In this document: piece after piece, positions 44,152 through 53,041 of the stretch
How the letters are laid out: each line of letters opens with the position of its first letter
How positions within the stretch are numbered: position 1 is the stretch's first letter
From: Anaerolineales bacterium UBA5195
GTDB lineage: Bacteria; Chloroflexota; Anaerolineae; Anaerolineales; Villigracilaceae
Reading direction: 5' to 3'
Assembly (NCBI GenBank): GCA_002412925.1
Contig: DHVZ01000069.1
Location: forward strand, 62,001-126,000
DNA length: 64,000 bases
The notes under the pieces: model-generated
Database searches by the model: none
Told to the model about the DNA's origin: nothing
The model's input: the letters and a program-made list of their open reading frames with translations, nothing else
Made by a program: the position numbers and the translations under genes

Positions 44152-45180
44152 TTATGGCGTGGAATCGCGTAGCAATAATTCAGTTTGCAGGGTAAACGTG
44201 TTTCCGGAGAACCTCAAATCAGTTCCTTCGATTTGAGCCAGCAAGGTTTTGACTGCCAGGATACCCAGTTCACGCAAAGGATGAGTCACGGTCGTGAGAC
44301 TGGGGCTAAAATGGGCTGATTCTACCAGGTTGTCAAAGCCAATCACAGCCAGTTGCTCTGGGACCGCAATTTTGTGCGCGTGCGCGTAATGTAACACGCC
44401 CAACGCCATCTGGTCATTGCTGACGAAGACTGCATCCAGATCGGGATAATTTTGGATTAGCTCTGCGAAAGCCGATTCTCCGCTGGCAGACGACCAGTTG
44501 CCTTGTGCCCATTGCCGGTCAGAAACGGCCACCCCGGAATTTTTAAGCGCCTCTTCCCAGCCTTGTTTGCGCTGACGGGCTTCCAGCCATTCCAAGGGGC
44601 CAGCGATCAGCCCAATTTTGCGCCGTCCAACCGAAAATAAATACTCCACCGCTTTGCGCGCGCCACCCTGATTATCGATGTTAAGGGTCGTGTAATTGGG
44701 GTTGGCCTGGCACTTTAAAAAGATAATCGGTGGACAAAAAGAAGGTAATTGCGCCTGGGCAATCTTTACGTTTTCATTGAGTTCTGAGGCGGCAAAGATG
44801 ATCCCCTCCACCTGGTGCGAAATCAGCGATTCGATTACGGGAACGATATTGGGAGTGTCGAAGCGCGGCAGCTCTTTGAGCAGCAGGGCATAGTTGGAGG
44901 CTTCGCACTGTTCGGTGATGCCGTTCAGGGTTAATGAAACCCCCACATACCGCAACCCGGCGGTGATGAAACCCAATGTATAACTGCGCTGCTGGACCAG
45001 GCTGCGCGCCAGGGCGCTGGGTTGATAGCCCATCTCGGCAATCGCTTTTTCCACGGCTGCGCGCGTTCTGGGTGAGACATCGGGGCGCTTGTTAATCACG
45101 CGCGAAACGGTCTGTGTGGAGACCTCGCACATGCTGGCGATGTCCTTGATGGTAGCTTTCTGTAAAGGTTGTCTGCTCAT
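44152..45180 (-). CDS. LacI family regulator of the pentose locus
   Basis: A 342-residue LacI repressor: HTH TIKDIASMCEVSTQTVSRVI, hinge ALARSLVQQRS and a sugar-sensor domain ending AVIGFDNLVESAHFSPSLTT. It is divergent from the dehydrogenase/ara operon, and its gene lies just after the importer genes. GATAAC-type operators occur before both. It is the closest relative in this window of the regulator at 8818-9852. Confidence 0.95.
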   Translation of the reverse strand: MSRQPLQKATIKDIASMCEVSTQTVSRVINKRPDVSPRTRAAVEKAIAEMGYQPSALARSLVQQRSYTLGFITAGLRYVGVSLTLNGITEQCEASNYALLLKELPRFDTPNIVPVIESLISHQVEGIIFAASELNENVKIAQAQLPSFCPPIIFLKCQANPNYTTLNIDNQGGARKAVEYLFSVGRRKIGLIAGPLEWLEARQRKQGWEEALKNSGVAVSDRQWAQGNWSSASGESAFAELIQNYPDLDAVFVSNDQMALGVLHYAHAHKIAVPEQLAVIGFDNLVESAHFSPSLTTVTHPLRELGILAVKTLLAQIEGTDLRFSGNTFTLQTELLLRDSTP

Positions 45181-45208
45181 ATTGGCCGCCTGGAAATTAA
45201 ATTCACTC

Positions 45209-45267
45209 TTGTATTTTCTATTATACCTTTGTTATAATGAATTGTGAACGATAACGGGAACGCTAAC
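45209..45267 (+). promoter_or_regulatory. Promoter and operators of the dehydrogenase/ara operon
   Basis: TTGTAT (45209-45214), an 18-base spacer and TATAAT (45233-45238) precede GTGAACGATAAC (45244-45255) and GGGAACGCTAAC (45256-45267). The two 12-mers abut like the pair at 38749-38772 and are weaker versions of GTTATCGATAAC. Confidence 0.75.
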
Positions 45268-45299
45268 GACAATCTCTTTGTGAAAATAATGCAGAAATT

Positions 45300-46367
45300 A
45301 TGAAGATTTTACGCCTGCACGGTCCTCATGATCTACGGTTGCATGATGATAAGGAACCGGTTCCTGCGCCGGGCCAGCAATTGCTGAAGGTGACTTCGGT
45401 TGGGATTTGTGGCTCGGACCTGCACTGGTTTTCGGAGCAAGGCATTGGCGATGCCCGCCTGGTCAGCCCGCTGGTGCTTGGACATGAGTTTTCTGCTGTC
45501 ATCGATGGAGGTGCGTGTAACGGGCAAAGAGTCGCCGTGGATCCGGCCATCTCGTGCGGGGTCTGTGAGCCTTGTCAGAAGGGATATCCCAACTTGTGCT
45601 CCAAGGTCATTTTTGCCGGGCACGGTGGGACGGATGGCGCCCTGCGCGAGTTCATGACCTGGGATATCACTTGTCTGCACCAACTGCCTGAGGGTTTGAC
45701 GGATGAGGATGGAGCCATGTTGGAACCGCTCGGCGTGGCGATCCACGCGGTCGACCTGGCGCACCTCAAAACGGGAATGACTGTCGGGGTCTTTGGCTGC
45801 GGCCCGATTGGGCTGCTGATTATCCAGCTGGCGCGGCTTTCGGGCGCGGCGAGAATTATCGCAACGGATAAGCTGCCGCACCGGGTGGAAGCGGCCAAAG
45901 CTCTGGGAGCTCAGCACGTCTTTTTAACGGATGGCGGCCCGTCGGGGCTCACCTGTACTTGCAGTACTGGCGCAGGCAGGACAGAGCCGGAGGTGAGTCA
46001 AATCCTGGCGGCGAACGGGAAACGAGGCGTCGATGTGGCTTTCGAAGTGGCCGGGGAGCAGGGAGCGGTCGAAGATGCCGTTGCCGCTGTGGTTCCCGGT
46101 GGAAAAGTCATCCTGGCGGGCATCCCGGCAGATGACCGGATTTCCCTCCCGGCGGGCATGGTGCGCCGCAAGGGGCTGACCCTGAAGCTGGTGCGACGGA
46201 TGAAGCATACCTATCCGCGTGCGATCGATCTGGTTTCGCGGGGGTTGGTGGATGTGCGTTCGCTGGTGACCCATCGTTTTCCATTGGAACAGGCGGCTGA
46301 AGCCTTTGCGGTGGCGGAGCGAAGAGAAGGATTGAAAATTATTGTGACCGTGAACCGTGGACGGTAG
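45300..46367 (+). CDS. Zinc-dependent medium-chain dehydrogenase (polyol/sugar type)
   Basis: A 355-residue MDR enzyme. Catalytic zinc ligands lie in GICGSDLHWF (Cys37) and LGHEFSA. The structural zinc cysteines are in SCGVCEPCQKGYPNLC. The NAD-binding motif is GVFGCGPIGLL. It oxidises a sugar or polyol; the pentose context suggests an arabinose or arabinitol-type substrate, not provable here. A stretch of about 20 residues after LTDGG (CTCSTGAGRTEPEVS) looks inserted relative to usual family spacing. It is the first gene of the operon continuing to araA. Confidence 0.9.
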   Translation: MKILRLHGPHDLRLHDDKEPVPAPGQQLLKVTSVGICGSDLHWFSEQGIGDARLVSPLVLGHEFSAVIDGGACNGQRVAVDPAISCGVCEPCQKGYPNLCSKVIFAGHGGTDGALREFMTWDITCLHQLPEGLTDEDGAMLEPLGVAIHAVDLAHLKTGMTVGVFGCGPIGLLIIQLARLSGAARIIATDKLPHRVEAAKALGAQHVFLTDGGPSGLTCTCSTGAGRTEPEVSQILAANGKRGVDVAFEVAGEQGAVEDAVAAVVPGGKVILAGIPADDRISLPAGMVRRKGLTLKLVRRMKHTYPRAIDLVSRGLVDVRSLVTHRFPLEQAAEAFAVAERREGLKIIVTVNRGR

Positions 46368-46394
46368 ACCGTCCATTGTTGATGGTCTACCGTC
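46360..46394 (+). other. Intercistronic hairpin before the kinase gene
   Basis: GACGGTAGACC and its complement pair across 13 bases, spanning the dehydrogenase stop and ending 19 bases before the kinase ATG. No T-run follows, so it is more likely an mRNA-processing or stability element than a terminator. Confidence 0.55.
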
Positions 46395-46413
46395 TGAATC
46401 TCAAGGAGGCATT

Positions 46414-47982
46414 ATGGCGAAATATGCGCTTGGCGTCGAGTTCGGTTCGACTCGCATCAAGGCGGTGTTGATCGGCGAGGATCATCAGCCGGTCGCATCG
46501 GGAAGCTATGAATGGGAAAACCGCTACGAAAACGGTCTCTGGACCTATAGTCTCGAAGAAGTTTGGGCGGGCTTGCAGGAAAGTTATCGCAAGCTTAGCG
46601 CCGAGTTTTTGGAGAAGTATCAGACCCCGCTCCAGAGCATTGGCGCCATTGGTTTCAGCGCCATGATGCACGGCTACATGGCCTTTGACAAGGACGGGAA
46701 TCAACTTGTCCCGTTTCGGACATGGCGAAATACCATCACCGGGCAGGCCTCAGAGCAACTCACGGAATTGTTCCAATTCAACATTCCCCAACGTTGGAGC
46801 ATTGCACATCTGTACCAGGCAATCTTAAATAAGGAATCCCATGTTCAGCAGATCAACCACCTGACCACGCTGGCAGGCTATGTCCATTGGAAACTGACCG
46901 GGCAAAAGGTGCTGGGTGTGGGCGAAGCCTCGGGCATGTTCCCGATCGATAGTCAGACCAACGATTACGATGTACACAAGCTCGCGCAGTTCAACGAACT
47001 ACTCAAAGCCGAAAACATCTCATGGAAGCTCCAGGAGATCCTGCCCAAGGTCCTTGCAGCTGGGGAGGCTGCGGGCATTCTGACCGAAGCTGGCGCCAAG
47101 CTGCTTGACCCCACAGGACAACTACAGGCGGGTCTTCCGCTCTGCCCGCCCGAGGGTGACGCAGGCACAGGCATGGTCGCGACCAACAGTGTTGCCGAAC
47201 GGACCGGAAATGTTTCCGCAGGTACATCCGTCTTTGCCATGATCGTGTTGGAAAAGGCTCTCTCGAAGCTCTATCCCGAGATCGACATGGTGACGACACC
47301 CACCGGTAAACCTGTGGCGATGGTGCACAGCAATAACTGCACCTCCGATCTGAATGCCTGGGTGGGTCTCTTTCAGGAATTCGCCGAGGCGCTGGGTGTC
47401 GAGCTCAGCCAATCCAGACTGTTTGAAATGCTCTATCAAAAGGCTCTCACGGGCGATGCGGATGCCGGTGGACTGCTGGCCTACAGTTATCTTTCGGGCG
47501 AGCACATCACACACCTTGAAGAAGGGCGTCCGCTGTTTGTCCGAACACCTGAAAGCCGGTTCACGCTGGCGAACTTTATGCGTGTGAATCTGTTCTCGTC
47601 GCTCGGCGCATTGAAGATTGGGTTGGACATCCTTTTTGAACAGGAAAAAGTGCAGATCGACCAGATTCTGGGTCATGGCGGGTTCTTCAAAACCAGGGAA
47701 GTGGGTCAAAAGATGATGGCAGCAGCGATGAATGTCCCCGTATCCGTGATGGAGACCGCCGGTGAAGGCGGCGCCTGGGGGATTGCCTTGCTGGCTTCTT
47801 ATCTGCTGAATAAGGCAGCCAATGAACCCCTGGAAGCCTATCTTACCAACCAGGTCTTTGCAGCGGAAAAAGGCACGACCATCGCGCCCGATCCGGCGGA
47901 TGTGGCGGGTTTTGCGGCCTTCATGGAACGCTACAAAAAGGGACTGGTCATCGAACGAGCCGCTGTGGATGGGCTGAGGTAA
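46414..47982 (+). CDS. araB: FGGY-family kinase, probable L-ribulokinase
   Basis: A 522-residue sugar kinase. It has the phosphate-1 motif LGVEFGSTRIKAVL, a GFSAMMHGYMAFD region, ERTGNVSAGTSVFAMIV and a C-terminal ATP-binding GHGGFFKTREVG. The ATG is chosen for AAGGAGG 5 bases upstream. It sits directly before araD and araA, which fits phosphorylation of L-ribulose. Xylulokinase-like activity is the main alternative, since the family is hard to split by eye. Confidence 0.8.
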   Translation: MAKYALGVEFGSTRIKAVLIGEDHQPVASGSYEWENRYENGLWTYSLEEVWAGLQESYRKLSAEFLEKYQTPLQSIGAIGFSAMMHGYMAFDKDGNQLVPFRTWRNTITGQASEQLTELFQFNIPQRWSIAHLYQAILNKESHVQQINHLTTLAGYVHWKLTGQKVLGVGEASGMFPIDSQTNDYDVHKLAQFNELLKAENISWKLQEILPKVLAAGEAAGILTEAGAKLLDPTGQLQAGLPLCPPEGDAGTGMVATNSVAERTGNVSAGTSVFAMIVLEKALSKLYPEIDMVTTPTGKPVAMVHSNNCTSDLNAWVGLFQEFAEALGVELSQSRLFEMLYQKALTGDADAGGLLAYSYLSGEHITHLEEGRPLFVRTPESRFTLANFMRVNLFSSLGALKIGLDILFEQEKVQIDQILGHGGFFKTREVGQKMMAAAMNVPVSVMETAGEGGAWGIALLASYLLNKAANEPLEAYLTNQVFAAEKGTTIAPDPADVAGFAAFMERYKKGLVIERAAVDGLR

Positions 47983-47984
47983 AT

Positions 47985-48686
47985 ATGTTAGAAGGATTAA
48001 AAGAACAGGTCTTTCGGGCCAACCTGCTGCTTCCCAAGCACGGCCTGGTCACCTTCACCTGGGGCAATGTCTCGGGTATTGACCGGGAACAGGGGCTGAT
48101 GGTCATCAAACCCTCGGGTCTTTCCTACGAGGCCATGCAGGCCGAGGACATGGTAGTGGTGGAGGTGAAAACAGGAAAGGTCGTGGCTGGGAAGTTAAAA
48201 CCTTCTTCCGATACGCCAACGCACCTTGAACTATATAAAGCCTTTCCCAATATTGGCGGCGTTGTCCATACCCACAGCCGTTGGGCAACGAGCTTTGCAC
48301 AGGCAGGCCGCGGTATTCTGGCGCTTGGCACAACGCATGGCGATTATTTCTATGGCGAGATTCCCTGCACTCGCAAGATGACCACGGGCGAGATCCAGGG
48401 CGATTACGAGAAGGAAACCGGGTTGGTCATCAAAGGGACCTTTCAGGGCAAGGATCCGGATGCCATCCCCGCGGTTCTTGTTTACAGTCACGGCCCATTT
48501 GCCTGGGGCACGGATCCGATGGATGCCGTCCATAATGCCGTGGTGTTGGAGGAGATCGCGTTCATGAATTTCCACACCTTGCTGCTTGAGCCGGGCATTC
48601 CGCCCATGCAGCCGGAATTGTTGGATAAACATTATCTGAGAAAGCACGGCGCAAATGCCTATTATGGGCAGACAAAAAAATCGTAA
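47985..48686 (+). CDS. araD: L-ribulose-5-phosphate 4-epimerase
   Basis: A 233-residue class II aldolase-fold enzyme that converts L-ribulose 5-phosphate to D-xylulose 5-phosphate. Signatures are HGLVTFTWGNVSGID, IKPSGLSYE, SSDTPTHLELYKAFP and the zinc ligands of GVVHTHSRWA, with a later HGPFAWG. Length is that of AraD. It begins two bases after the kinase stop. Confidence 0.94.
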   Translation: MLEGLKEQVFRANLLLPKHGLVTFTWGNVSGIDREQGLMVIKPSGLSYEAMQAEDMVVVEVKTGKVVAGKLKPSSDTPTHLELYKAFPNIGGVVHTHSRWATSFAQAGRGILALGTTHGDYFYGEIPCTRKMTTGEIQGDYEKETGLVIKGTFQGKDPDAIPAVLVYSHGPFAWGTDPMDAVHNAVVLEEIAFMNFHTLLLEPGIPPMQPELLDKHYLRKHGANAYYGQTKKS

Positions 48687-48701
48687 AAAGGAGAAGCACT
48701 C

Positions 48702-50207
48702 ATGATTGATCTAAAGCAAAACGAAATTTGGTTTGTCACCGGCAGCCAGCATCTCTATGGCCCGAAGACGCTGGAGCAGGTCGCTGAGCATTCGCGCGAG
48801 ATGGCCGCCTTCCTGGGCGCCTCGGCGCAAATCCCGGTGCAGGTGGTTTTCAAGCCAGTTCTGACCACGCCGGAAGCTATCCGCGACCTGTGCCTGGAAG
48901 CTAATTCCGCAAAAAATTGTATCGGGTTGATCACCTGGATGCACACCTTTTCGCCCGCCAAGATGTGGATTGCCGGGCTGACCCTGCTCAATAAGCCTTT
49001 CCTGCACCTGCACACACAGTACAACCGCGAAATCCCCTGGTCCGAGATTGACATGAATTTCATGAACCTGAACCAGGCCGCGCATGGCGACCGCGAGTTT
49101 GGTTTCATCGGCAGCCGCCTGCGCCTGAACCGGAAAGTTGTTGTTGGTTTCTGGCAGGATGCGGATGTCCAGGCCAGCATCGGCGTCTGGGCGCGCGCTG
49201 CCAGCGCCTGGGCTGATTCTCGGGGTGGCAAGGTGGCCCGTTTTGGCGATAACATGCGCGATGTGGCCGTTACCGAAGGCGACAAGGTTGAGGCGCAGAT
49301 TAAGCTCGGGTATGATGTCTATGGCTACGGGGTGGGGGACCTGGTCAAGGTGGTCAACCAGGCCAGCGACGCAGAAATTGACAAACTTGTCCAGCAATAT
49401 CTCGATGAGTATGAGGTCGCTCCGGCCCTGAAGCCCGGCGGTGAGCGCAACACCTCCCTGCGTGAAGGCGCGCGGATCGAGATTGGGATGCGTAACTTCC
49501 TTGAAGCCGGGAACTTCAAGGCCTTTACGACCACCTTCGAAGACCTGCACGGGTTGGCGCAGCTCCCAGGGATGGCCGTCCAGCGTTTGATGCGCGATGG
49601 TTACGGCTTCGGCGCGGAAGGCGACTGGAAAACGTCGGCGCTGGTGCGTGCCATGAAGGTCATGGGCGCAGGTTTGAAGGGCGGCGTCAGTTTCATGGAA
49701 GATTACACTTATCACTTCAGCGCTTCGGGCGATAAAGTGCTGGGCGCGCACATGCTCGAAATTTGCGAGTCGATTGCTTCGAACAAGCCCAAGCTGGAGA
49801 TTTTGCCGCTTTCGATTGGCGGCAAGGCCGACCCGGTGCGCCTGATCTTTGACTCGAATACTGGCCCGGCGATTGGCGCTTCGATCATGGATCTGGGCCA
49901 GCGCTTCCGGATGGTTGCCAACGTGGTGGATGTTGTCCCAACTGACCAGCCGCTGCCGAAACTGCCCGTGGCGCGCGCCCTCTGGCTGCCGCGTCCCAAC
50001 CTCAAGGTGGCCGCTGCGGCCTGGATTTACGCGGGCGGGGCGCACCACACCAGCTTCAGCTATTCCGTCACCGCCGAACACTTGCGCGACTTCGCCGAAA
50101 TGGCGGGGATCGAGTTCCTGCTGATCGACGAAAAAACCAACGTGGAGGAGTTCAAGGAAAAACTGCGCTGGAACGATTTGTATTACCACCTTTCAAGAGG
50201 CCTATAA
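48702..50207 (+). CDS. araA: L-arabinose isomerase
   Basis: A 501-residue protein matching AraA in length and sequence: WFVTGSQHLYGPKTLEQVAE, CIGLITWMHTFSPAKMWI, SFMEDYTYHF and AGGAHHTSFSY with the metal-binding His and Glu residues. It isomerises L-arabinose to L-ribulose. AAAGGAG precedes the ATG. With the two upstream genes it makes a complete araBDA pathway. Confidence 0.97.
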   Translation: MIDLKQNEIWFVTGSQHLYGPKTLEQVAEHSREMAAFLGASAQIPVQVVFKPVLTTPEAIRDLCLEANSAKNCIGLITWMHTFSPAKMWIAGLTLLNKPFLHLHTQYNREIPWSEIDMNFMNLNQAAHGDREFGFIGSRLRLNRKVVVGFWQDADVQASIGVWARAASAWADSRGGKVARFGDNMRDVAVTEGDKVEAQIKLGYDVYGYGVGDLVKVVNQASDAEIDKLVQQYLDEYEVAPALKPGGERNTSLREGARIEIGMRNFLEAGNFKAFTTTFEDLHGLAQLPGMAVQRLMRDGYGFGAEGDWKTSALVRAMKVMGAGLKGGVSFMEDYTYHFSASGDKVLGAHMLEICESIASNKPKLEILPLSIGGKADPVRLIFDSNTGPAIGASIMDLGQRFRMVANVVDVVPTDQPLPKLPVARALWLPRPNLKVAAAAWIYAGGAHHTSFSYSVTAEHLRDFAEMAGIEFLLIDEKTNVEEFKEKLRWNDLYYHLSRGL

Positions 50208-50290
50208 CCAGGACATTCTCCTTCTCTCCTTTTACCGCAATCTCCTCTGCCTGGCAGGGGAGATTGCAACTTATAATGGTGGCATGTTTT

Positions 50291-50351
50291 GTAGGGGCAC
50301 GGCGGAGGACAGGCGGATCGTCTTGAAAGGCAAAATCCGCCGTACCCCTAC
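50291..50351. repeat. Dispersed-type palindromic repeat
   Basis: GTAGGGGCACGGCGGA and TCCGCCGTACCCCTAC form 16-base arms with one mismatch around 29 bases, in the 168-base gap between araA and the reductase. The GTAGGGG...CCCCTAC form resembles dispersed palindromic repeats seen in many Chloroflexota and cyanobacterial genomes. There is only one copy in this window. Confidence 0.6.
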
Positions 50352-50375
50352 CTGTTCAATTCGGAGGAAAAAACC

Positions 50376-51359
50376 ATGCAATATCGTGAACTTGGACGGA
50401 CCGGTTGGAAAGTTTCAACCATCTCTTTTGGGGCCTGGGCAATTGGCGGCTCGTGGGGCAACGTGGACGACAAGGATTCACTGGCGGCCCTGCACCGCGC
50501 GATCGATCTGGGCGTTAATTTTGTCGACACGGCTGATGTCTATGGCGATGGCCGCTCGGAACGATTGGTAGCCCAGCTCCGCAAGGAGCGCAAAGAAACC
50601 ATCTACGTGGCAACCAAGGCCGGGCGGCGGCTGGATCCGCACGTGGCGGGCGGCTATAACCGCGCCAACCTGACCGCTTTTGTCGAGCGCAGCTTGAAAA
50701 ATCTCGACACCGAAGCCATCGACCTGCTGCAATTGCATTGCCCACCGACCGAGGTTTATTACATGCCCGAAACTTTCGGCGTGCTCGATGACCTGGTCAA
50801 GGCTGGCAAGCTGCGCTATTATGGCGTCAGCGTGGAAAAAGTGGAAGAAGCCCTCAAGGCGATTGAGTATCCCAATGTCCAGACAGTGCAGATCATTTTC
50901 AACATCTTTCGCCAGCGCCCGGCTGAACTCTTTTTCCCTGAAGCTTTGCGCCGTAAAGTCGGCATCCTGGCGCGTGTGCCGCTGGCCAGCGGAATGCTGA
51001 CCGGCAAGCTGACGGCCAAATCGATTTTTGAGGCCGATGACCACCGTGCTTTCAACCGGCATGGCGAGGCTTTCGATCGCGGCGAGACTTTCTCAGGCGT
51101 GGATTATGAAACGGGTTTGCGGGCTGTGGAAAAGCTGCGTCAGCTCGTCCCGGCGGGTTGGAAACTCTCGCAATTTGCCCTGCGCTGGATTTTGATGTTT
51201 GAAGCCGTCACCTGCGCCATTCCCGGTGCGAAAAACCCGGCCCAGGCCGAGGGCAACGTTAGCGCGGCAGATTTACCCGCGCTGGAGGCTGCCACCATGG
51301 AAAAAGTCCGCGCTATTTATGAGGATGACATCCGTGAATTGGTACAGCATTACTGGTAA
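50376..51359 (+). CDS. Aldo/keto reductase
   Basis: A 327-residue NADP(H)-dependent reductase with a TIM barrel. It has the catalytic Asp/Tyr region (VNFVDTADVYGDGRSE), the Lys in YVATKAG, and the His in LLQLHCPP. It resembles the Mogibacterium/L-galactose-dehydrogenase-like AKRs that act on sugars. GGAGG precedes the ATG. It stands after araA and may handle sugar by-products; the substrate is unknown. Confidence 0.93.
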   Translation: MQYRELGRTGWKVSTISFGAWAIGGSWGNVDDKDSLAALHRAIDLGVNFVDTADVYGDGRSERLVAQLRKERKETIYVATKAGRRLDPHVAGGYNRANLTAFVERSLKNLDTEAIDLLQLHCPPTEVYYMPETFGVLDDLVKAGKLRYYGVSVEKVEEALKAIEYPNVQTVQIIFNIFRQRPAELFFPEALRRKVGILARVPLASGMLTGKLTAKSIFEADDHRAFNRHGEAFDRGETFSGVDYETGLRAVEKLRQLVPAGWKLSQFALRWILMFEAVTCAIPGAKNPAQAEGNVSAADLPALEAATMEKVRAIYEDDIRELVQHYW

Positions 51360-51484
51360 ACTTGCTTTCGGAGGGTGTGTCGCAGCATGTTTATGGGAGT
51401 TTTTTCTCTAATGAGAATCTCGTTTAGGGGATTTCTCCTAAAAATCTGGCGCGACGCACTCTTCCCATCAGGAAAGGAATTGAT

Positions 51485-52468
51485 ATGAATCGAAAACCGT
51501 TAAATTGGGGTCTTCTCTCCACCGCCAACATTAACCGTGCGCTAATCAAACCCCTGCGTGTCTCGCCTCGCAACTGTCTCGCCGCTGTTGCCAGCCGCTC
51601 CCAGGCCTCGGCGGAGGCCTACGCCAAAGAGTGGAAGATCCCCCGAGCCTTTGGTTCGTATGAGTCGCTGCTGGCCGACCCGGAGATCGACGTGGTTTAC
51701 AACTCGCTGCCCAACCACCTCCATGCCGAATGGACGATTAACGCCCTCGAGGCGGGTAAACATGTCCTGTGCGAAAAGCCGCTTGCCCTGCTGCCCGCCG
51801 AAGTGGATGCGATGGAAGCTGCGGCCATCAAAAACGGCAAGCTGGTGGCTGAAGCCTTTATGTACCGTCACCACCCACAGACGCTCAAGGTCAAGGAACT
51901 TGTCGAAAGCGGCGCGATTGGGAAACTACAACTGGTGCGCGGCTCGTTTACTTTCAAGATGACCACAGAGGTCAACATTCGCCTGGTTCCAGAAATGGGC
52001 GGAGGCTCGATCTGGGATGTGGGCTGCTACCCGATCAGCTATGCCCGTTTTATCGTTGGGACCGAACCGCTGGAAGTTTTCGGACAGCAGGTGACGGGCA
52101 GCACCGGGATCGACGATTCGTTTTTCGGACAGATGCGCTTCCCCGGCGGGGTCTACGCCCAGTTCGATAGCGGTTTCCGCACCCCTTTCCGCACTCACCT
52201 GGAAATTGTCGGTTCCGAAGGGACGCTTACCCTCCCTGCGCCGTTCAAACCCGGTTTGGACGAAAAAATCAAGTTGCAGCGTTCAGGCAAAATGGAGACC
52301 ATCAAAATTCCGAAGCAGGAGTTGTATCTTGGCGAGGTCGAAGACCTGGCCGATGCGATCCTGCTCGGCAAAGCGCCGCGTGTCAGCCTGGCTGACAGCC
52401 GAGCCAATGTGGCGGCGATTGCGGCCCTGCTCGAATCAGCCAAAATCGGCCAGCCGGTGACCTTATAG
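51485..52468 (+). CDS. Gfo/Idh/MocA-family oxidoreductase
   Basis: A 327-residue protein with an N-terminal Rossmann domain (NWGLLSTANINRALIKPL), the conserved Lys of the family in HVLCEKPLAL, and a C-terminal dimerisation sheet (MGGGSIWDVGCYPISYARFI). Members oxidise or reduce sugars and inositols with NAD(P). It is the second oxidoreductase after the ara genes. Substrate is unassigned. Confidence 0.93.
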   Translation: MNRKPLNWGLLSTANINRALIKPLRVSPRNCLAAVASRSQASAEAYAKEWKIPRAFGSYESLLADPEIDVVYNSLPNHLHAEWTINALEAGKHVLCEKPLALLPAEVDAMEAAAIKNGKLVAEAFMYRHHPQTLKVKELVESGAIGKLQLVRGSFTFKMTTEVNIRLVPEMGGGSIWDVGCYPISYARFIVGTEPLEVFGQQVTGSTGIDDSFFGQMRFPGGVYAQFDSGFRTPFRTHLEIVGSEGTLTLPAPFKPGLDEKIKLQRSGKMETIKIPKQELYLGEVEDLADAILLGKAPRVSLADSRANVAAIAALLESAKIGQPVTL

Positions 52469-52476
52469 GTTTTTGA

Positions 52477-52866
52477 ATGCAGAAAACTCCCATCTTTCTG
52501 TTTGCCGGTGATATTTTGGCAATCGCTGTTGTCACCGTGATTGGTTTTGCCACGCATGGCGAAGCGGGCATTGCCCTCGTACCGCGCATGTTGACCACCT
52601 TTGTCCCCCTGATCATTGGCTGGTTCCTGGTCGCGCCGTTTCTGGGACTTTTCAACCCGGAAATTGTCTCAAAACCTCGTCAGCTGTGGCGACCGGTTTT
52701 GGCGATGATCTTGGCCGGGCCACTGGCGGCTTTGCTGCGCGCGCTATGGCTCAATACAGTCGTCATCCCGATCTTTGGATTGGTCTTGAGCGGCTCGGCC
52801 GGACTGGGGATGTTGGCCTGGCGGGCGATTTCAAGCCGCCTCCCTCCAGACCGTCTTAAAAATTAG
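52477..52866 (+). CDS. DUF3054-type membrane protein
   Basis: A 129-residue protein with four hydrophobic segments (FAGDILAIAVVTVIGFATHG, FVPLIIGWFLVAPFLGLF, WRPVLAMILAGPLAALLRAL, GLVLSGSAGLGMLAWR) typical of DUF3054 proteins. Function is unknown. It starts 8 bases after the oxidoreductase stop. Confidence 0.85.
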   Translation: MQKTPIFLFAGDILAIAVVTVIGFATHGEAGIALVPRMLTTFVPLIIGWFLVAPFLGLFNPEIVSKPRQLWRPVLAMILAGPLAALLRALWLNTVVIPIFGLVLSGSAGLGMLAWRAISSRLPPDRLKN

Positions 52867-53029
52867 AGCACGCCCGCCAAAAATACTGCTTCTGGCACAA
52901 ATATCCAAATTTTTCAGAACGATAAGACGGCTTTTTTAGATCGATCAGCCCGGAAAATTGCGCAGCACAAGTAAAGCCCGCGCGGCTAAACTGAACACTG
53001 AACACTGGCAACTGAAAACCGAAAACTGA

Positions 53030-53035
53030 TACAAT
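53030..53035 (+). promoter_or_regulatory. -10 box, probable leaderless start of the ECF sigma gene
   Basis: TACAAT ends 6 bases before the ATG, so transcription would start at or next to the start codon. No ribosome-binding site is seen. Confidence 0.5.
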
Positions 53036-53041
53036 ATCCCC

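Noticed and set aside
48711..50189. A 492-codon open frame antisense to araA.
   Set aside because: It mirrors the codon bias of araA, has no recognisable domain or ribosome site, and araA itself is certain. The antisense frames at 7256-8578 (+) and 33502-34542 (-) are rejected for the same reason.
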